Shown: positions 11,971 through 23,401 of the stretch, one piece after another
Layout: each line of letters begins with the position of its first letter
How positions within the stretch are numbered: position 1 is the stretch's first letter
From: Tetradesmus obliquus
Lineage: Eukaryota; Chlorophyta; Chlorophyceae; Sphaeropleales; Scenedesmaceae
Direction of reading: 5' to 3'
NCBI GenBank assembly: GCA_030272155.1
Contig: CP126192.1
Coordinates: forward strand, 8,776,501 to 8,840,500
Length of the DNA: 64,000 bases
Notes under the pieces: generated by a model
Told to the model about the DNA's origin: nothing
Databases searched by the model: none
What the model saw: only the letters and a program-made list of their open reading frames with translations
Program-made: the position numbers and the translations under genes

Positions 11971-12748
11971 TCACCCGCCGACGATGATCTGGTTGATGGG
12001 CTGCAGACAGCAGCAGCAGCAGAGCAGCAGCAGCCAAAAGCAGTGAGTGTTGGGCCATAGTTTACATGGTATCTCTTTGGCTGCTGCCACGTACATACCC
12101 AGCTTCACATGCAGGCTTGCAGGACAACAAACCACCAGACCGCTGCACTGCTGTGCACTTGCACCCACTGAAAGCATCACAAGAACTATGCTGACTCAGC
12201 AGTGAAGAACTGCCACAAGGAATCGTGATTGGCACAAGCAGTATCAGCGCAATTGCCGCAGCAGAACAAGCTCTGCTGATCAGCAGTACAGCGGGCATGC
12301 TGTGCTGCCAGATGAAACAGCAGTTGTGCTGTGCTGTCATGTACTCACAATGAATATAAGCTTCACGAAGAAGCCGATGAAGCCCATCAGGATGAAGCCA
12401 ATGGCTGTCTTGGATGTGATCTTGTTGAACTCTGCAGCAGTTGCAACAGCAGTGTGCAGGTCAGAAAACAACCCACCCAGGCGTCATCAGCGCAACGACC
12501 ACACTGCACTGCTAGCGGGCCCTGCTGCTCGCCTAGTAAAGCCTTGACTGTGTGAGTGCTACGCCTGTGCAGTATGAGGCCACATCTGCGAGCTGTTTGG
12601 CCCGGGAAGCGCTGCTGATGGCGTGCGAGAGGACCTGTAAAGCAGCTGCCTCACCCTTGCGATCCGGCTTGGTGCAGCGCTTGACTAGACGGATGCTATT
12701 CTTTGCAAAGTCCTTGAGGGGCTTCACGACAACGTCGGCGTTCTCCAT
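11971..12748 (-). CDS. SEC61G: Sec61 gamma subunit of the ER translocon
   Basis: Three exons on the minus strand, 12748-12655, 12431-12349 and 12000-11971, join in phase to 68 residues, the normal size of Sec61 gamma. This is the small tail-anchored subunit that clamps Sec61 alpha in the ER protein-conducting channel. Diagnostic blocks are all present: the amphipathic stretch with [14 protein letters not shown] at about 18-31, the single membrane span with [20 protein letters not shown], and the C-terminal [12 protein letters not shown] at 12748 is chosen because it gives the usual short acidic N-terminus ([10 protein letters not shown]). Donors are GTGAGG and GTGAGT; acceptors are CTGCAG. 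Nothing looks damaged, and this is among the most secure calls in the window. Confidence 0.97.
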
Positions 12749-14562
12749 GCCGGGCAACTTGTGCTTAACTGACTTCTGCTAGGGGCCGGTGCACTCGGAT
12801 GAGAAACTCCAATAGCTTCCCTATGATCAAGCCAGACATCGTGCTCGGTCGACAGAGCTGCACAGGTATTCAAGCCTGGGCAACAGACTTCTCTGGTGTT
12901 TCTGTTACACCTGGGACCGGCCAAAGTATCGGTCGCGTCGCACTCGATATGTCCTGTACTATTTGCCTCGTTTCAACTAAAAACAGTGCCGCTCAAAGCC
13001 TTCCGACTGTTCAGTTGTGTCGCGACAGAAGGTGCCTACTGCTTGAGCACACACCGACCTGCGCCTGGCTTGCCTCGATCATGTGCATCTCCAATTCAGA
13101 CGAAGTGTCAGACATTGTAAGAAGCTTCGTGAAGACGGTTACAAGGAGCAATTCTGGCCTATATGCTGTACATCAGGTGGGTGAGGGGGGCCTCAGCCTG
13201 CCAGGAAATCCCTGCTTGAAGCATATCATGGCATGTGCTGGCCCAAGCCGCCCATCAACCAGCACGATTCCAGTACAGCTCAATGTAGAGATGCATATCA
13301 TCTGTTTTAACCATCCTCATCAAATTCAGAACATGTCTGCTGATGAAGCCAGCACCAGCATCAACCACAACCTGCCAGCGGCAGATGGCACACTTCACAT
13401 CACACCCTGCACCGCCCTCACACACAGCTGCGCAGCGAACAGCCGCATTAAATGTTCAAGAACATGCGTGTTGTTGCCAAATGAGTTCAATGTACCTTAA
13501 CCATGCATGCTAGCACAGCACTGTCTGTGAAGGTGCAGCAGTGCGCCCTCTGCCTTCACCAACATGCCGCATGCCTCCGAGGCACAGCCCTGGTGCCGAT
13601 CTCAGTAGCCAGTCCTGAACACAGCACGCACATAAAAGCGTGGCCAAAACCTCACCACGTCTGCACCCAAGCCTGCTGTGGTGCCTTGAATAAACCAGTC
13701 TGGTCCTGCTCGATGCACAGCCGGCGTGCGTTGATGTGACTGGTGTCAACGGGGCTGACAGATATGCACGTGTTACGAGTTTGCATGCGGCCATCTGCCC
13801 CGTCAATGCAGTCACTGTCAAGCCTCGCTGTCATCCACACATGCACTAGTCACACTGCCACCACAGCCATAAACACACTCATGAGCGTTGGAAGACGGCT
13901 CTGACTCAGCTGCACGCTCCTAGCATGGATGTATGTGGGAGTCCCAGCTTGCGCCATGCAGCCTATGTGCATGCACAAAACTGCAACCACGCCCACAGCA
14001 CGCGCGTCCTCAGCAGAACCCCCCTGTACGAGCAAAGCAGCGCACCAGCACCACGCCTGCAAGCTGTGCCGCCAGGCTGAGCTGCAGCCATGTACAGACG
14101 CCTCAATTTCCAGCAAGCGTGCTGTGCTGCTATCCGTACCGCAGTGCTGACTGAGCGTTTTCTACTGCAGCTGGGTGCAGCCTGCAGCTGCAACTTGCCC
14201 ATCGAGCTGCGAGCCTCCCAGCGCACACAATTCGCACTGTGGCATCCGTGCTGCTGTTTCCCTGCTCAGTCCTCTCCTGCCAGTGTGAACACCTTGTGGG
14301 GTGTGGCCACCACCAGTGCGTCGCCCCGCGCGCCGCCAGAGATGGGCGCGTACCTGCGGCAGCAGCAACAGGAGCGGTGCGACAGCTGTCAGCAGGTACA
14401 CATGCAAGGGGCATGCAACAATCAAACAACGCAGCAGTGCTGAAATAACAGGATACCACGTGTAACAGCACCTCGCAATGCAGCGCACACTGTCACAGCA
14501 GCCGCTGCGCCCGCCACCAACCACGTCCGGCCTGGCCGGTGTCCCACTGCACCTGTAGTGCA
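12749..14562. other. Intergenic: SEC61G upstream region and VID27 downstream region
   Basis: The 1.8 kb between the SEC61G start and the VID27-like stop holds the SEC61G promoter near 12750-13000 by position and the 3' flank of the VID27-like gene. A 234-codon open stretch at 12799-13500 was examined and not accepted. No other gene is seen. Confidence 0.5.
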
Positions 14563-17500
14563 TCAAGTCACCGCTATCATATCAACAGCGATGTTGGACC
14601 AGGTTGCATCAGCGGCGCACCTGTCGTGCATGAAGTTGGAGTCCACCACGTCCTCGTCCTTGGCGTTGAGCACGTAGTCCATCACAGTGGGCAGGCCCCC
14701 AAAGCTGGTGGAGGACGATACAGCGCTCTTGACCCTGCAGGAAGGCGCAGCAGCAGTAGCGGCAGCAGCAGCAGCCAGCAACATGCAAACGTCAGGCAGA
14801 GGCTGTGATGCTGCGGTACACAGCAGCTGCTGGCCAGTAAAGCACGCGCACGCGCAGTTTGGTGTGCTGAGCAACTTCTGGAAGCGTGCACAAAGCACCG
14901 CAACAGCAGCAATAGCAGCACCAGCACCAGCACCAAAAGCGTGCAGAACCAGGTTGCCGCGCCGCACCTGCGGAAGTTCCAGATCACGGTGTGCTTGCCG
15001 CAGCTGGCCACCACCCATCGCTCCTGGCTGCCCGCCTCCGTGACCCAGGTGAAGCGCCCGCTCTTGAGCGGCTTGCCGCCCGTGGCCAGCCTGTCCTCGG
15101 GCTTGAGCCGCAGCAGCCGCGGCAGCGCCAGCCGCCCCGCGCCCTTGTCGGTGAAGGCGGAGCGCTCCTTGCCTGCGTTGGGGTTTGAGGGGGTAGGCCA
15201 GTGGGGGCAAGAGCAGAGATACACGCATCAGTTTGAGTGGTGCCAATTGTTGGTGGTTTGGAGGCAGCAAGTGGCAGTGCGCGCCGCAAGATGGATGCGC
15301 GGTGCCAGGCGGCGCACGCACTTTGCACGTACACATCCATGCCAGGTCAACCATACAGCTTGCCAGCAGCAACCACGGCTGCAGCTCACAAACCACCTGC
15401 AGCAGCATGCCCCTGCAGTGGTGCCACGGCTGTGCAGGGGGCCCCAGTCCGACTCGCAAGTAGTGCACGCTGGGCACATTGCTCGAAGATGAGGCGATGT
15501 CAAGCTTAGGTTTAGTGCAGTGCTGCCAAGTCACCGTCCTCGTTGCTGAAGGCTGCCTTGACCACCATGAATTAAGCAGCTGCAGCTGACAAAGCAGCAG
15601 CAGCAGCAGTAGCGTGTGCAGTGCTGCCAAGTCCCCTCACCGTCCTCGTCGCTGAAGGCCGCCTTGACCACCATGAGGTAGTCGTCAGTGGTGGCCAGCA
15701 CCCAGGAGCCGTCATACGTCACGTCCACAGCAGTGATGGGCTTGCCCAGGCCAGGGATGGACGTCTTGGCCTGCGTGGCATGACAGCACGAGCAGTACAA
15801 AATCAAACAGGTCACTGAGTTGCAAAAGTGCGAAGAACACCAGCTGATGAATGCAATCGCCTGCCATCGACGCGCAGGACTACACACTTGCACCACCACG
15901 CCATAAGTAACAAGCATGTGCTGATTGCCACAGGCAGAGACACTGTCAAATCCCATCGGAAGCACCAACCACCAGCCGCAGCAATACGCAACACCAGCGC
16001 ATGTCTGCATGTACTCGCACCGTACCTGCGTCAGTGTCTTGCTGCTGTACAGCCGAATCTTGCCGTCCCTGCTGCCCACCACCACGTGGCCCGCGCCGCT
16101 GGTGGCCATGCAGGAGAAGTTGGTGCCGCGCGCAAAGTCCTTGCCGCCCGTCCACTGCACGATGGGCGAGGCATCGCCGGCCTCCTGCAGGGGTGGTTGG
16201 TTGATGGCACACACAGCACAGGTGCTGAGTTGGGCGCAGCCATCAATGCTGCGTGCGCATGCGTCCATGCTAGGACCAAAGAGAATAGTTTGCAAGCATA
16301 CATAGTCAGCCAGATGTGCTGAAAACGCGTGCAGCACCATTCTGCTACCATGCCACCACAGCATCACCCTTGTTTGGCGACCGTAAACGTCAAGAAACAC
16401 AGTCATGCAGCACTGTGTCCACTGCATGTGCAGCAGCTGAACCCCTAGGCTGTGCATCACGGCCCACCCCCTCACCTGCACCACGCCGCGCGGGTCGCGC
16501 AGGTCCCACTTGCACAGCCTGTTGGCGTCCAGCCCCAGCAGTGTGTTGGTGCCGTCCTCCAGCTGCGCAGCCTTGTGGTCGTGCGCGATGTCGGCCTGCA
16601 GCAGATGGGCAGGCAAGACATACAGACAACATACCAAGATAAGTGTAAGACCTTGCAGGAAACCTTGGGGCAGCACCTCTCAGGCACTGCAGGCTAAAGA
16701 CACAGCATCAGTGAATGGTGCTGGCTGCAACCTGGCTGCAGGACCGAGTGAGCGGAGCAGCACTGCACTCATCAGCGTGGCACATGGGCTGCGCCTAACT
16801 CAGCACCAACATCATGCAGCTGTCATGTGATGGAACCCAGAGCTGCATATGCAGCCCTAATAAACAAAAAAAAAAAAAAATTGCAATGCCAGCTGTGCAC
16901 CTGCGCCCTAGCCTCATCTTTGCCGGCTGCGCGCGCACCTGCGGGATGTCCACGGTGTCCTTCTGGAAGGTCCACTCGCTCACAATCTTCTGGTACTCCA
17001 CGTCAGCATGGAACAGCTTCGTGTTGTCCAGCCCCGGCGACAGCATGTTCATGCGCGTCTCGCCGTTGGCCAGCAGCACCTTGCCGGGCGTGAAGCTGGG
17101 CGTGCCGGGCGTGCCCGGCGGGCCGCCACGCTTGAGCGGCGTGAAGCTGAATGCGATGCCTGCGGCGCAAGCAGGCAATATAACGACAACATCATTAAGC
17201 AGCATTGCTGCCATATGCAGAGCCACCCGCGGGCGGCCGCCCTTGTCCTGCATGTTCTCCCTTGTCCTGCATGCTCTGCCTTGTCCTGCATGCTCTGCCT
17301 TGTCCTGCATGCTCTGCCTTGTCCTGCATGTCCCCCCCTTGTCAGATTCTGTCATTTCATGCAAGTTCTCTGTTGTCCTGCAAGGCATCCAGGCACGCTG
17401 CAGCAGCAGGCAGACCATGTCACCACCTACTGCAGCCCCCCACCCCCCACCCCCCACACACCAACCACACACCTGTGTCCTCAACGCCCGCTTCCACGTT

Positions 17501-19370
17501 GCGCATCACGTCAAACGTGGCGCCGCGCCGCAGGTAGGTGTTGCTGTTGGCGCCGATGATCATGCCCTCAATGGGCGTGCCTGTCTTGGCTGGCGTGGCC
17601 TTCTCCCTCATCTCACCACGCGCGGGGCGGTCGGGCGTGGCATCAACCTGCAGCGTACCAAGGAATGCAGGGCCACACGCCAGTGACAGTGAGCAACCGA
17701 ATCTGGTTTTAGTAGCAGCAGCTGCTGCTGAAACTGCTGACGCTCTAGTCCTTCCAGCACGCCTAAGCCCCTGCCACCCTGGCGACATCAAGCCGCAGCC
17801 TTGCGGCACCAGCTGCCATCTGCATGCAATGCACATTGCCCAACCAGCCCCGCGCGCCTCCATCAGTGCTGCTGCTCAGCTTGCCAAACACACCCGCCAC
17901 GCAACTGCACAGCTGCCATCTGCATGCAGTGCACACCGCCCAATTAGCCCCACGCGCTTCCATCGGGGCTGCTGCTGCACTGGCTGCTGCTGCACTGGCT
18001 GCTGCTGCACTGGCCAAACACACTCGCCAGTCGACTGCACCCGGTGCCATCTGCATGCAATGCACACTGCCCAACCAGCCCCACACACCTCCATGGGTGC
18101 TGCTGCTGCGCTGGCGTCCGCGTTGAAGAAGAGGTTCTTGAAGTCGCCCAGCTCCTTGTCTGCCTTGGCAGAGTCACGCCCAAAGCCGTACGTGTTCTGG
18201 AACACGTCGTCCTGCAGGAGTGCAGGAGTGGAGAGAGAGGGGGCACGTTGCAGGTGGCAGGGCCAGCGGTGGTGTGCACGTCAGCGGCAGAGCAAGTCGA
18301 TGAACACAGCGGTGCAAGTTGCGCTTGCAGGAAACAGGCAACCGCAAGTGAGCACTGCGCCTGACTGCTGCCTTCTGCGGGCTTGACTGGCAATTTTGCA
18401 TGCACAGGCAAACAGGGCTGGGTGCATCTGCACAAGTTCAAGCAGCAGAGGCACAAATGTTTGTTGCAGCTGCTGCCACAGCTGCCACTATCCTTGCAGC
18501 TGTCTGAGCTGCATACCCTCCTTGTACAGTAGCAGCACCCTCGAACAGCACTTGCAGGCAGGCGACACCCAAGCCCCCTGCTTAAAACCTGCGACATGCA
18601 CAACCCCACACCCACCTCCAGCTCCGTCATGAAGGCGCGGTATGACTCAGCCGAGGGGAACTTGAGCGCCCACAGGCCCTCATTAGCAGCAAACGTCACG
18701 CGCCGCGCAGCAGGGTCTGCCACGTAGCTCAGCGCATCGTCTGCGCGCGTGTCGATATCCCCTGCATCCACCTCCAGCCAGAAGTCCGGCTGCTTGCCGC
18801 GCGCGTCTTCGTTTGCGTCGTAGAAGCCTGGGCAGGCTCGCGAGGAGGTCAGCTCCCATTTGCCGCCGGAGCCTGCCTTGATGAACTGGTAGAGCTTGAT
18901 GCCGGGCGCGGCCTTGCAGGACATGGGGAGGAAGGAGGCAAGGACGTCAGGGTGAGACAAGACATATGCACGTGAACCACTGCAGACAATGAGTGCTGAT
19001 GGTGCCAGGGGAACACAGGCTGCGTGTGAACAGACTGGTCTGCACATTTGGCCCTAGTGTATCTGCTGCTGCAAGTGCCGCCTGCGACAGCAGCGTGCGC
19101 TGCTGTGGTGGGGTGGCTACAGCAGGCGACACTGAAATGCACTGCTGCTGGTATAGTTCAACTTGCAGCGTTCAGGCAACAGCAACCAGCAGTCATGCAG
19201 CAGGCGGTGCATGCATAGTACAGATGCCCTGTCTGTGCATGTGCACATGCATGCATGTATGCCGCGTCTGCTTGCCTCACCTCAGGCTGTGCTGCAGCTG
19301 CTGCCTCTTGTTCAACCTCCTGCTGCACTTCGTCTGTAGCTTGCTGCAGCTCACTGGTGGTGTTGCCCAT
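14563..19370 (-). CDS. VID27: VID27 / CYPRO4-family protein
   Basis: Ten minus-strand exons join in frame to 563 residues: 19370-19281, 18912-18616, 18211-18089, 17647-17473, 17159-16939, 16595-16476, 16184-16026, 15770-15641, 15172-14968 and 14734-14563. Residues 1-30 start MGNTTSELQQ, a myristoylation-type Gly-2 like the MG-start of plant CYPRO4/DEM proteins. Residues 31-170 match the N-terminal PH-like region (LYQFIKAGSGGKWEL, ANEGLWALKFPS). From about 250 on comes the VID27 beta-propeller: KLFHADVEYQKIVSEW, NTLLGLDANRLCKWDLR, GKIRLYSS, IPGLGKPITAVDVTYDGSWV, KHTVIWNFRRV. The family is conserved in fungi and plants. Yeast Vid27 was linked to vacuolar import and degradation of FBPase, but its biochemistry is unclear. 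Length is normal for the plant type. Introns 3 and 8 contain copies of the preceding exon end. The start is 520 bases from the divergent wax synthase start. Confidence 0.92.
15521..15571 (-). repeat. Intronic copy of the end of VID27 exon 8
   Basis: About 50 bases repeat the last coding bases of exon 8 (TGGTGGTCAAGGC, TTCAGC, GACGAGG) and the donor border seen at 15630-15675. The copy keeps a GT after the exon-like segment and lies about 100 bases downstream of the true donor in sense orientation. Confidence 0.85.
16864..16880 (+). repeat. A-run after AATAAA, within VID27 intron 5
   Basis: A run of about 15 A residues follows CCTAATAAAC on the plus strand, opposite to the gene. It resembles the tail of a retroposed RNA copy, but no body or flanking duplication could be recognised. 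Confidence 0.5.
17242..17332 (+). repeat. 19-bp tandem repeat, about five copies
   Basis: The unit CTTGTCCTGCATGCTCTGC is repeated about five times with few changes, inside intron 4 of the VID27-like gene. It is a short minisatellite with no evident function. Confidence 0.9.
17815..18120 (-). repeat. Tandem copies of the VID27 exon 3 end and donor, about 110-130 bp units
   Basis: Three imperfect units share CCATCTGCATGCA and CTCCATS-type cores. The right-hand unit contains the real end of exon 3 (18089) and its GTGTGT donor. The two units to its left, in the intron, repeat the same Ala-rich exon end (APME in translation) and the bases after the donor. The middle unit also has an internal triplication of a GCTGCTGCTGCACTG block. 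Confidence 0.88.
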
Positions 19371-19890
19371 GCTGCTGCTGTGTACAGGCTAGGGCCTGCT
19401 GCTTGAGTGCTGTGGAGCACAAAGCAGTGCCTAGCAAGCCTAGACACAACGGTGTAATTTTTTATCTACTCCTAGCACTTCGATCTACTGGCCAGCATGC
19501 GGACGAGACAGCACAGCACGCCACCACTGCCTGCAAGGATGGTGACAGCCCTAACCGATCTGTTGAGCACAAACTCGGGTTTCTCGTTAGTGGAAAAACC
19601 AGAAAAGTTTTGTATCTGTTAATCAAATAGCATGAAACCCAGAGCAAAGCACGCCGGGGGAGCAACGCGGGTGAATGATGCACCGCACAAATGCACGCGG
19701 CGGGCTGAAAGGCATGCACACGTATAATCTCGATAGTAAGATTGAGAGTAAACGTGGGTTGCCAGACTGTGGCGTTCGACTCAGAATTTGAATGGGTGCC
19801 CAGGGTTGAGTGTGCTGTGTTTCAAAGGCCACCCATTCATTTGTCTACTGCCACCATTGGCCTGTCTTATCCTGTACCTGTCAACGACCG
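19371..19890. promoter_or_regulatory. Shared upstream region of VID27 (-) and wax synthase (+)
   Basis: These 520 bases separate two divergent start codons and must hold both promoters. No clear TATA box or other site could be assigned by eye. Confidence 0.4.
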
Positions 19891-22197
19891 ATGCTGATTC
19901 CTTGGTGTTGCCTAGCCGGAGCAGCTGTGCACTATGTAGCCGTTGCAAGGCATGCCCCTCATGGGCTCAGACGCCTGCTGGCCTCACTGCCGCTGTTGAT
20001 CTGCTTGACAGCACTGCCCTTTGTTCATGAGAAGGTGAATACCCTCTTTCATTGCTCAAATAGAAGCAATAATACAGCTAACAGTAGGCTCTGAATCAGC
20101 AAGACCAGCGGCACCAGGAGCTTGAGCAGTGACTGCCACATTCCAGTTTGCAGCTGCTGCGAAGCAGCAATGTTGCCAATTGCTGCAATGGCAGCACAGC
20201 CAGTAAGACGGCAGCAGCAAAGTCCAGTCCCCTGCAACCAATCAACCGAGAACAGCATAATCATGACAATGATTGCAGGCGACTGTGCGTGGATCGCTGG
20301 CATTCGTGACAACCTGGCTGTCCAGCTTCAAGGTACTACGCAGCAGGCACTGGTCAGCTGGCAGATTCCGGCAAGCAGTGACTGAACAGGCTTCCCTGTT
20401 GCACTTTTCCACACTGTGTAACCACTGGTCAGCTGCAGCAGCTCAGGTGTTTGTCTTGGCAGACAGACATTGCCAGTTACGGCAGATGCAAGCTGCAGCA
20501 GCAGGTACACTTGCATATGGGAACTGATGAACATGCTGCTGCTCACGCTTACGCACCCACCACCACTGTGTGCATATGTGTTGCAGGTGCTGGCAGCTGC
20601 TGTGGGACGGGGCCCGCTGGCGCGCCACAACACCACAGCAGCACAGCACGCAGCGCTACTGCTGCTGCCACTCAATCCTGCAGGGACAGATGCACCATGC
20701 AAAGAAAGCTGTGTCAGCAGCCAAGCACAGCCTGAACCAGCAGCAACAGCTGTGCCCGGTGCCAAGCCAGGCAGCTGCCAGCCGGCTTAGCAGCACGTGC
20801 TGCTGAAGCTTGCAGCAGCATATGGCGTCATCCTGCTGCTGCAGGCCGCCCCTGGGATGCCAGCAGCAGTGCGGCACGTCCTTTACGGTGAGACAGCTGA
20901 TATGCAGGGAACAGCAACACACAGACATACCCACTGTGCGAGCGCCGCAGATTGCGTGTAGCAGCATGGTGATTCCAGCCATTAACGTGCATTGAGAGAG
21001 AAGCGCCCGTATTTCCCAGGCACTTGTCTGAGCGTGCTGCACATGCATGCAGCGCTGCGGTAGTTCTGCCACACAACTGCCTTGCGCCGCTTTATAACAC
21101 AATACCTGGAAATCCTTTGAGTCACTGCCTGGCGTATGCTGCGTCTGACCACTTCTTCCCCGCCCTGCACCCCCTGCAGCCGTCATCGTGTGGCTGACTG
21201 TGTCGCTGCTGGAGGACGTGCCGTCAGCACCGCTGCGCCCGGCCCTGGGCCTGCAGCTGTCACCCTGCATGCGCCAGCCCTACAGGTCAGCAGGCCTGGC
21301 CGAGTTCTGGGGCGGGCGCTACAACCTGGTGGTCAGCAGCACGCTGCGCTACAGCGTGTTTGAGCCGCTGCTGCAGGCGCTGTGCTGCTGCGGTGACACA
21401 GTGAAGCATAACGCACCCAGCACTGGCGATGCAGCAGCTAGCAGTGCAGGCAGTACTGTGCGTGCTGCGGAGAAGCAGCAGCGGCCTGCAGTAGAGCCGC
21501 TGAGGCAGGCGCTGCGCTGCTGTGGTAGCAGCAACACCGTGAAGGAGGAAGGGGCAGGAGATCACAACGCGACATGCAGTGCTGCATGCGGTGTGGGAAA
21601 AGCGAAGCAGGATGCATGCACCGGAAGTCAGCGCTGCAGGCGCTGCTGGGTGGCGCGTGCTGTGGCGACCACTGCTGCCTTTGCAGTGAGCGGGCTTATG
21701 CACAAGCTGTGCGTGTGGTGAGTGGGGCGATTGCAGTGCTTGAGGGTGCTGTTGGCAGCTGCGGTAGTCATCAACTTCTGCAGCAACCCATTGGTCGAGT
21801 GCTTCAGCAGCTGCTGTCAAGGTAACTGCATATACCAAGCACACCTGCTGCCAGCTGAGGCACTCATGTAAGTTGCAAGTATGCAACTTTGCACGATATC
21901 ACACCCCAACCCAAACATGGATGTGTGTGAAGAGTGCCCCTCCTGGGTTGCTGGACGCGCGCTGCTGCGTCATTAAAAGTGCTCTGCACTGCCTGCAGTG
22001 GCAACCTGCTGACTTGCATCCAGCTTGCTGACCCTGTCCCTGCCCTGCTGCCGCCTGCCTGCAGGCACATGTGCCAGACCAGCTACGTTGCAGAAGGCAA
22101 GTTCCTACCAGGCCGGCACCTGCTGTTCTTCCTGCTGCAGGCGCCCCTGCTGCTGCTGGAGCGGCATGTGCTGAAGTGGCCGGCAGCAAGCAGCACT

Positions 22198-22246
<49 letters not shown>

Positions 22247-22485
22247 TGGGACCAGGACATCGGCTGCAGAAGATTGGGATCCAGCCTGCCCTGCGGGTCC
22301 GCCTCACCCGCAGCTGGCAGGGGGTGCAACGCACTGTCGTGACGTTTGCTGTGCTTGCCATTCTGGCTGAGGTGCTGTTCTGGCCGCCATCTGAGGTGTG
22401 CAAATCAGACTTGAATGGGGTGGCTGAGATTGCCGACGGGTTGGCATGGCTGCAGCGTGCGCTTGCAAGCATTCTTACAATATAA
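19891..22485 (+). CDS. Wax synthase-like MBOAT acyltransferase, with an in-frame TAG
   Basis: Exons 19891-20034, 20279-20332, 20587-20887, 21180-21717 and 22065-22485 join in phase to 486 codons including the stop. The family transfers acyl chains to long-chain alcohols (wax esters) at the ER. Landmarks follow the plant wax synthase order: an N-terminal hydrophobic block (RRLLASLPLLICLTALPF), VTTWLSSFK then GRGPL, the signature SAGLAEFWGGRYNLVVSSTL, the block with the putative catalytic His (AFAVSGLMHKL), and C-terminal spans (LLFFLLQAPLLLLERHVLKW). Two oddities stand out. TAG at 20788-20790 lies in frame inside exon 3, in a variable loop between two conserved blocks. Exon 4 also has an internal duplication. 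A very short intron around the TAG is possible; otherwise this copy is interrupted. A (GCA)16 run encodes poly-Ala. TGTAA near 22608 may be the polyadenylation signal. Confidence 0.85.
22198..22245 (+). repeat. (GCA)16 microsatellite coding for poly-Ala
   Basis: An uninterrupted triplet run inside the last wax synthase exon, read in the Ala frame between two conserved hydrophobic blocks. Confidence 0.95.
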
Positions 22486-23401
22486 TCGAACGAAGCTACG
22501 TGCGCACCACGTCCGACGCTGAGCCTCAGGTTGAACCTTGTGCGGTAGTGGCAGGTTGGAAGGCGGCTGCAGCTGGCACTGCATGCGTAGGTGCACTGCT
22601 TGTAGGCGTGTAACAGCTAGACTATGGCCCTGCGCTTTAAGGGACTCAGCAAACAATGACGAGACGTCGTCGTGCCAGTGCCTTGTGGTGTACCGTGCCA
22701 ATTTGGAATAAGGCTGCCCGTGATTCTGCGTGGGGGCGGTTGCGGCACACTGGTTCCGTGCCTGGAATATAATTTTTGTCCGAGCTCGAGCTCACGTGCT
22801 TATGGTCACCAGCACCCATATATTGCCAGGCCCCATTTACAAAACAGTACTAGTGGCATGGCTGTGGCGGTAGCTGCAGCCTACGCCGCATAGGCCATCG
22901 CCCATGACATCCCCCAAAATGCCACCTCGACAGCCGTCTCAGAGTAGCAATCCACTGACGCCTGCCTGCAAGCCCAAACAAATCATTTGCCCCATCCACC
23001 ACAACAGCCATCGACAAGCCACCTTGTTCTGGTCAATCGAGCTATATGCAGCGCCAGAGTCAACTATCAGTCTGCTTTAGAGCAGCCGTACGACTTGTGA
23101 CTGTACACGTTGCTGATATGTACGCACGTCAAGCAGCCGCTGGCAATGCATCACTGAAACATATGTACATCCAACTTGTTGAAACTCACATGCACTGCCT
23201 GTATGATGAACATCAATATTGACGACTGCGGCACTGTATACCTGCCCAGATGCGGCATGCAGCAGAGGAATATGTGCTGCTGCATGTGTCTCATCACTGG
23301 ACCAACATCAACAACACTGCGGCACGCGGTGCTGGCATGCTGCCACGCTAGCCGCGCTTCAGCACCAAGCGAACGCCAGTCCTCAGTCGCCAACCACCGT
23401 A
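22486..23401. other. Intergenic, convergent ends of wax synthase and RecN
   Basis: There is no supported gene. TGTAA near 22608 (+) and its complement TTACA near 22829 (-) are candidate polyadenylation signals for the two converging genes. Confidence 0.55.

Noticed and set aside
12799-13500. 234-codon open stretch on plus, beginning about 50 bases upstream of the SEC61G start
   Set aside because: No family resemblance, no transit or signal pattern, codon character unlike neighbouring exons, and it would occupy the SEC61G promoter.
17242-17332. Possible CRISPR-like array
   Set aside because: The 19-bp units are directly adjacent with no unique spacers, in a eukaryotic intron.
20788-20790. 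TAG as a reassigned sense codon
   Set aside because: Other genes in the window end at ordinary TAG (for example 9795 and 55696), so nuclear reassignment is not supported.
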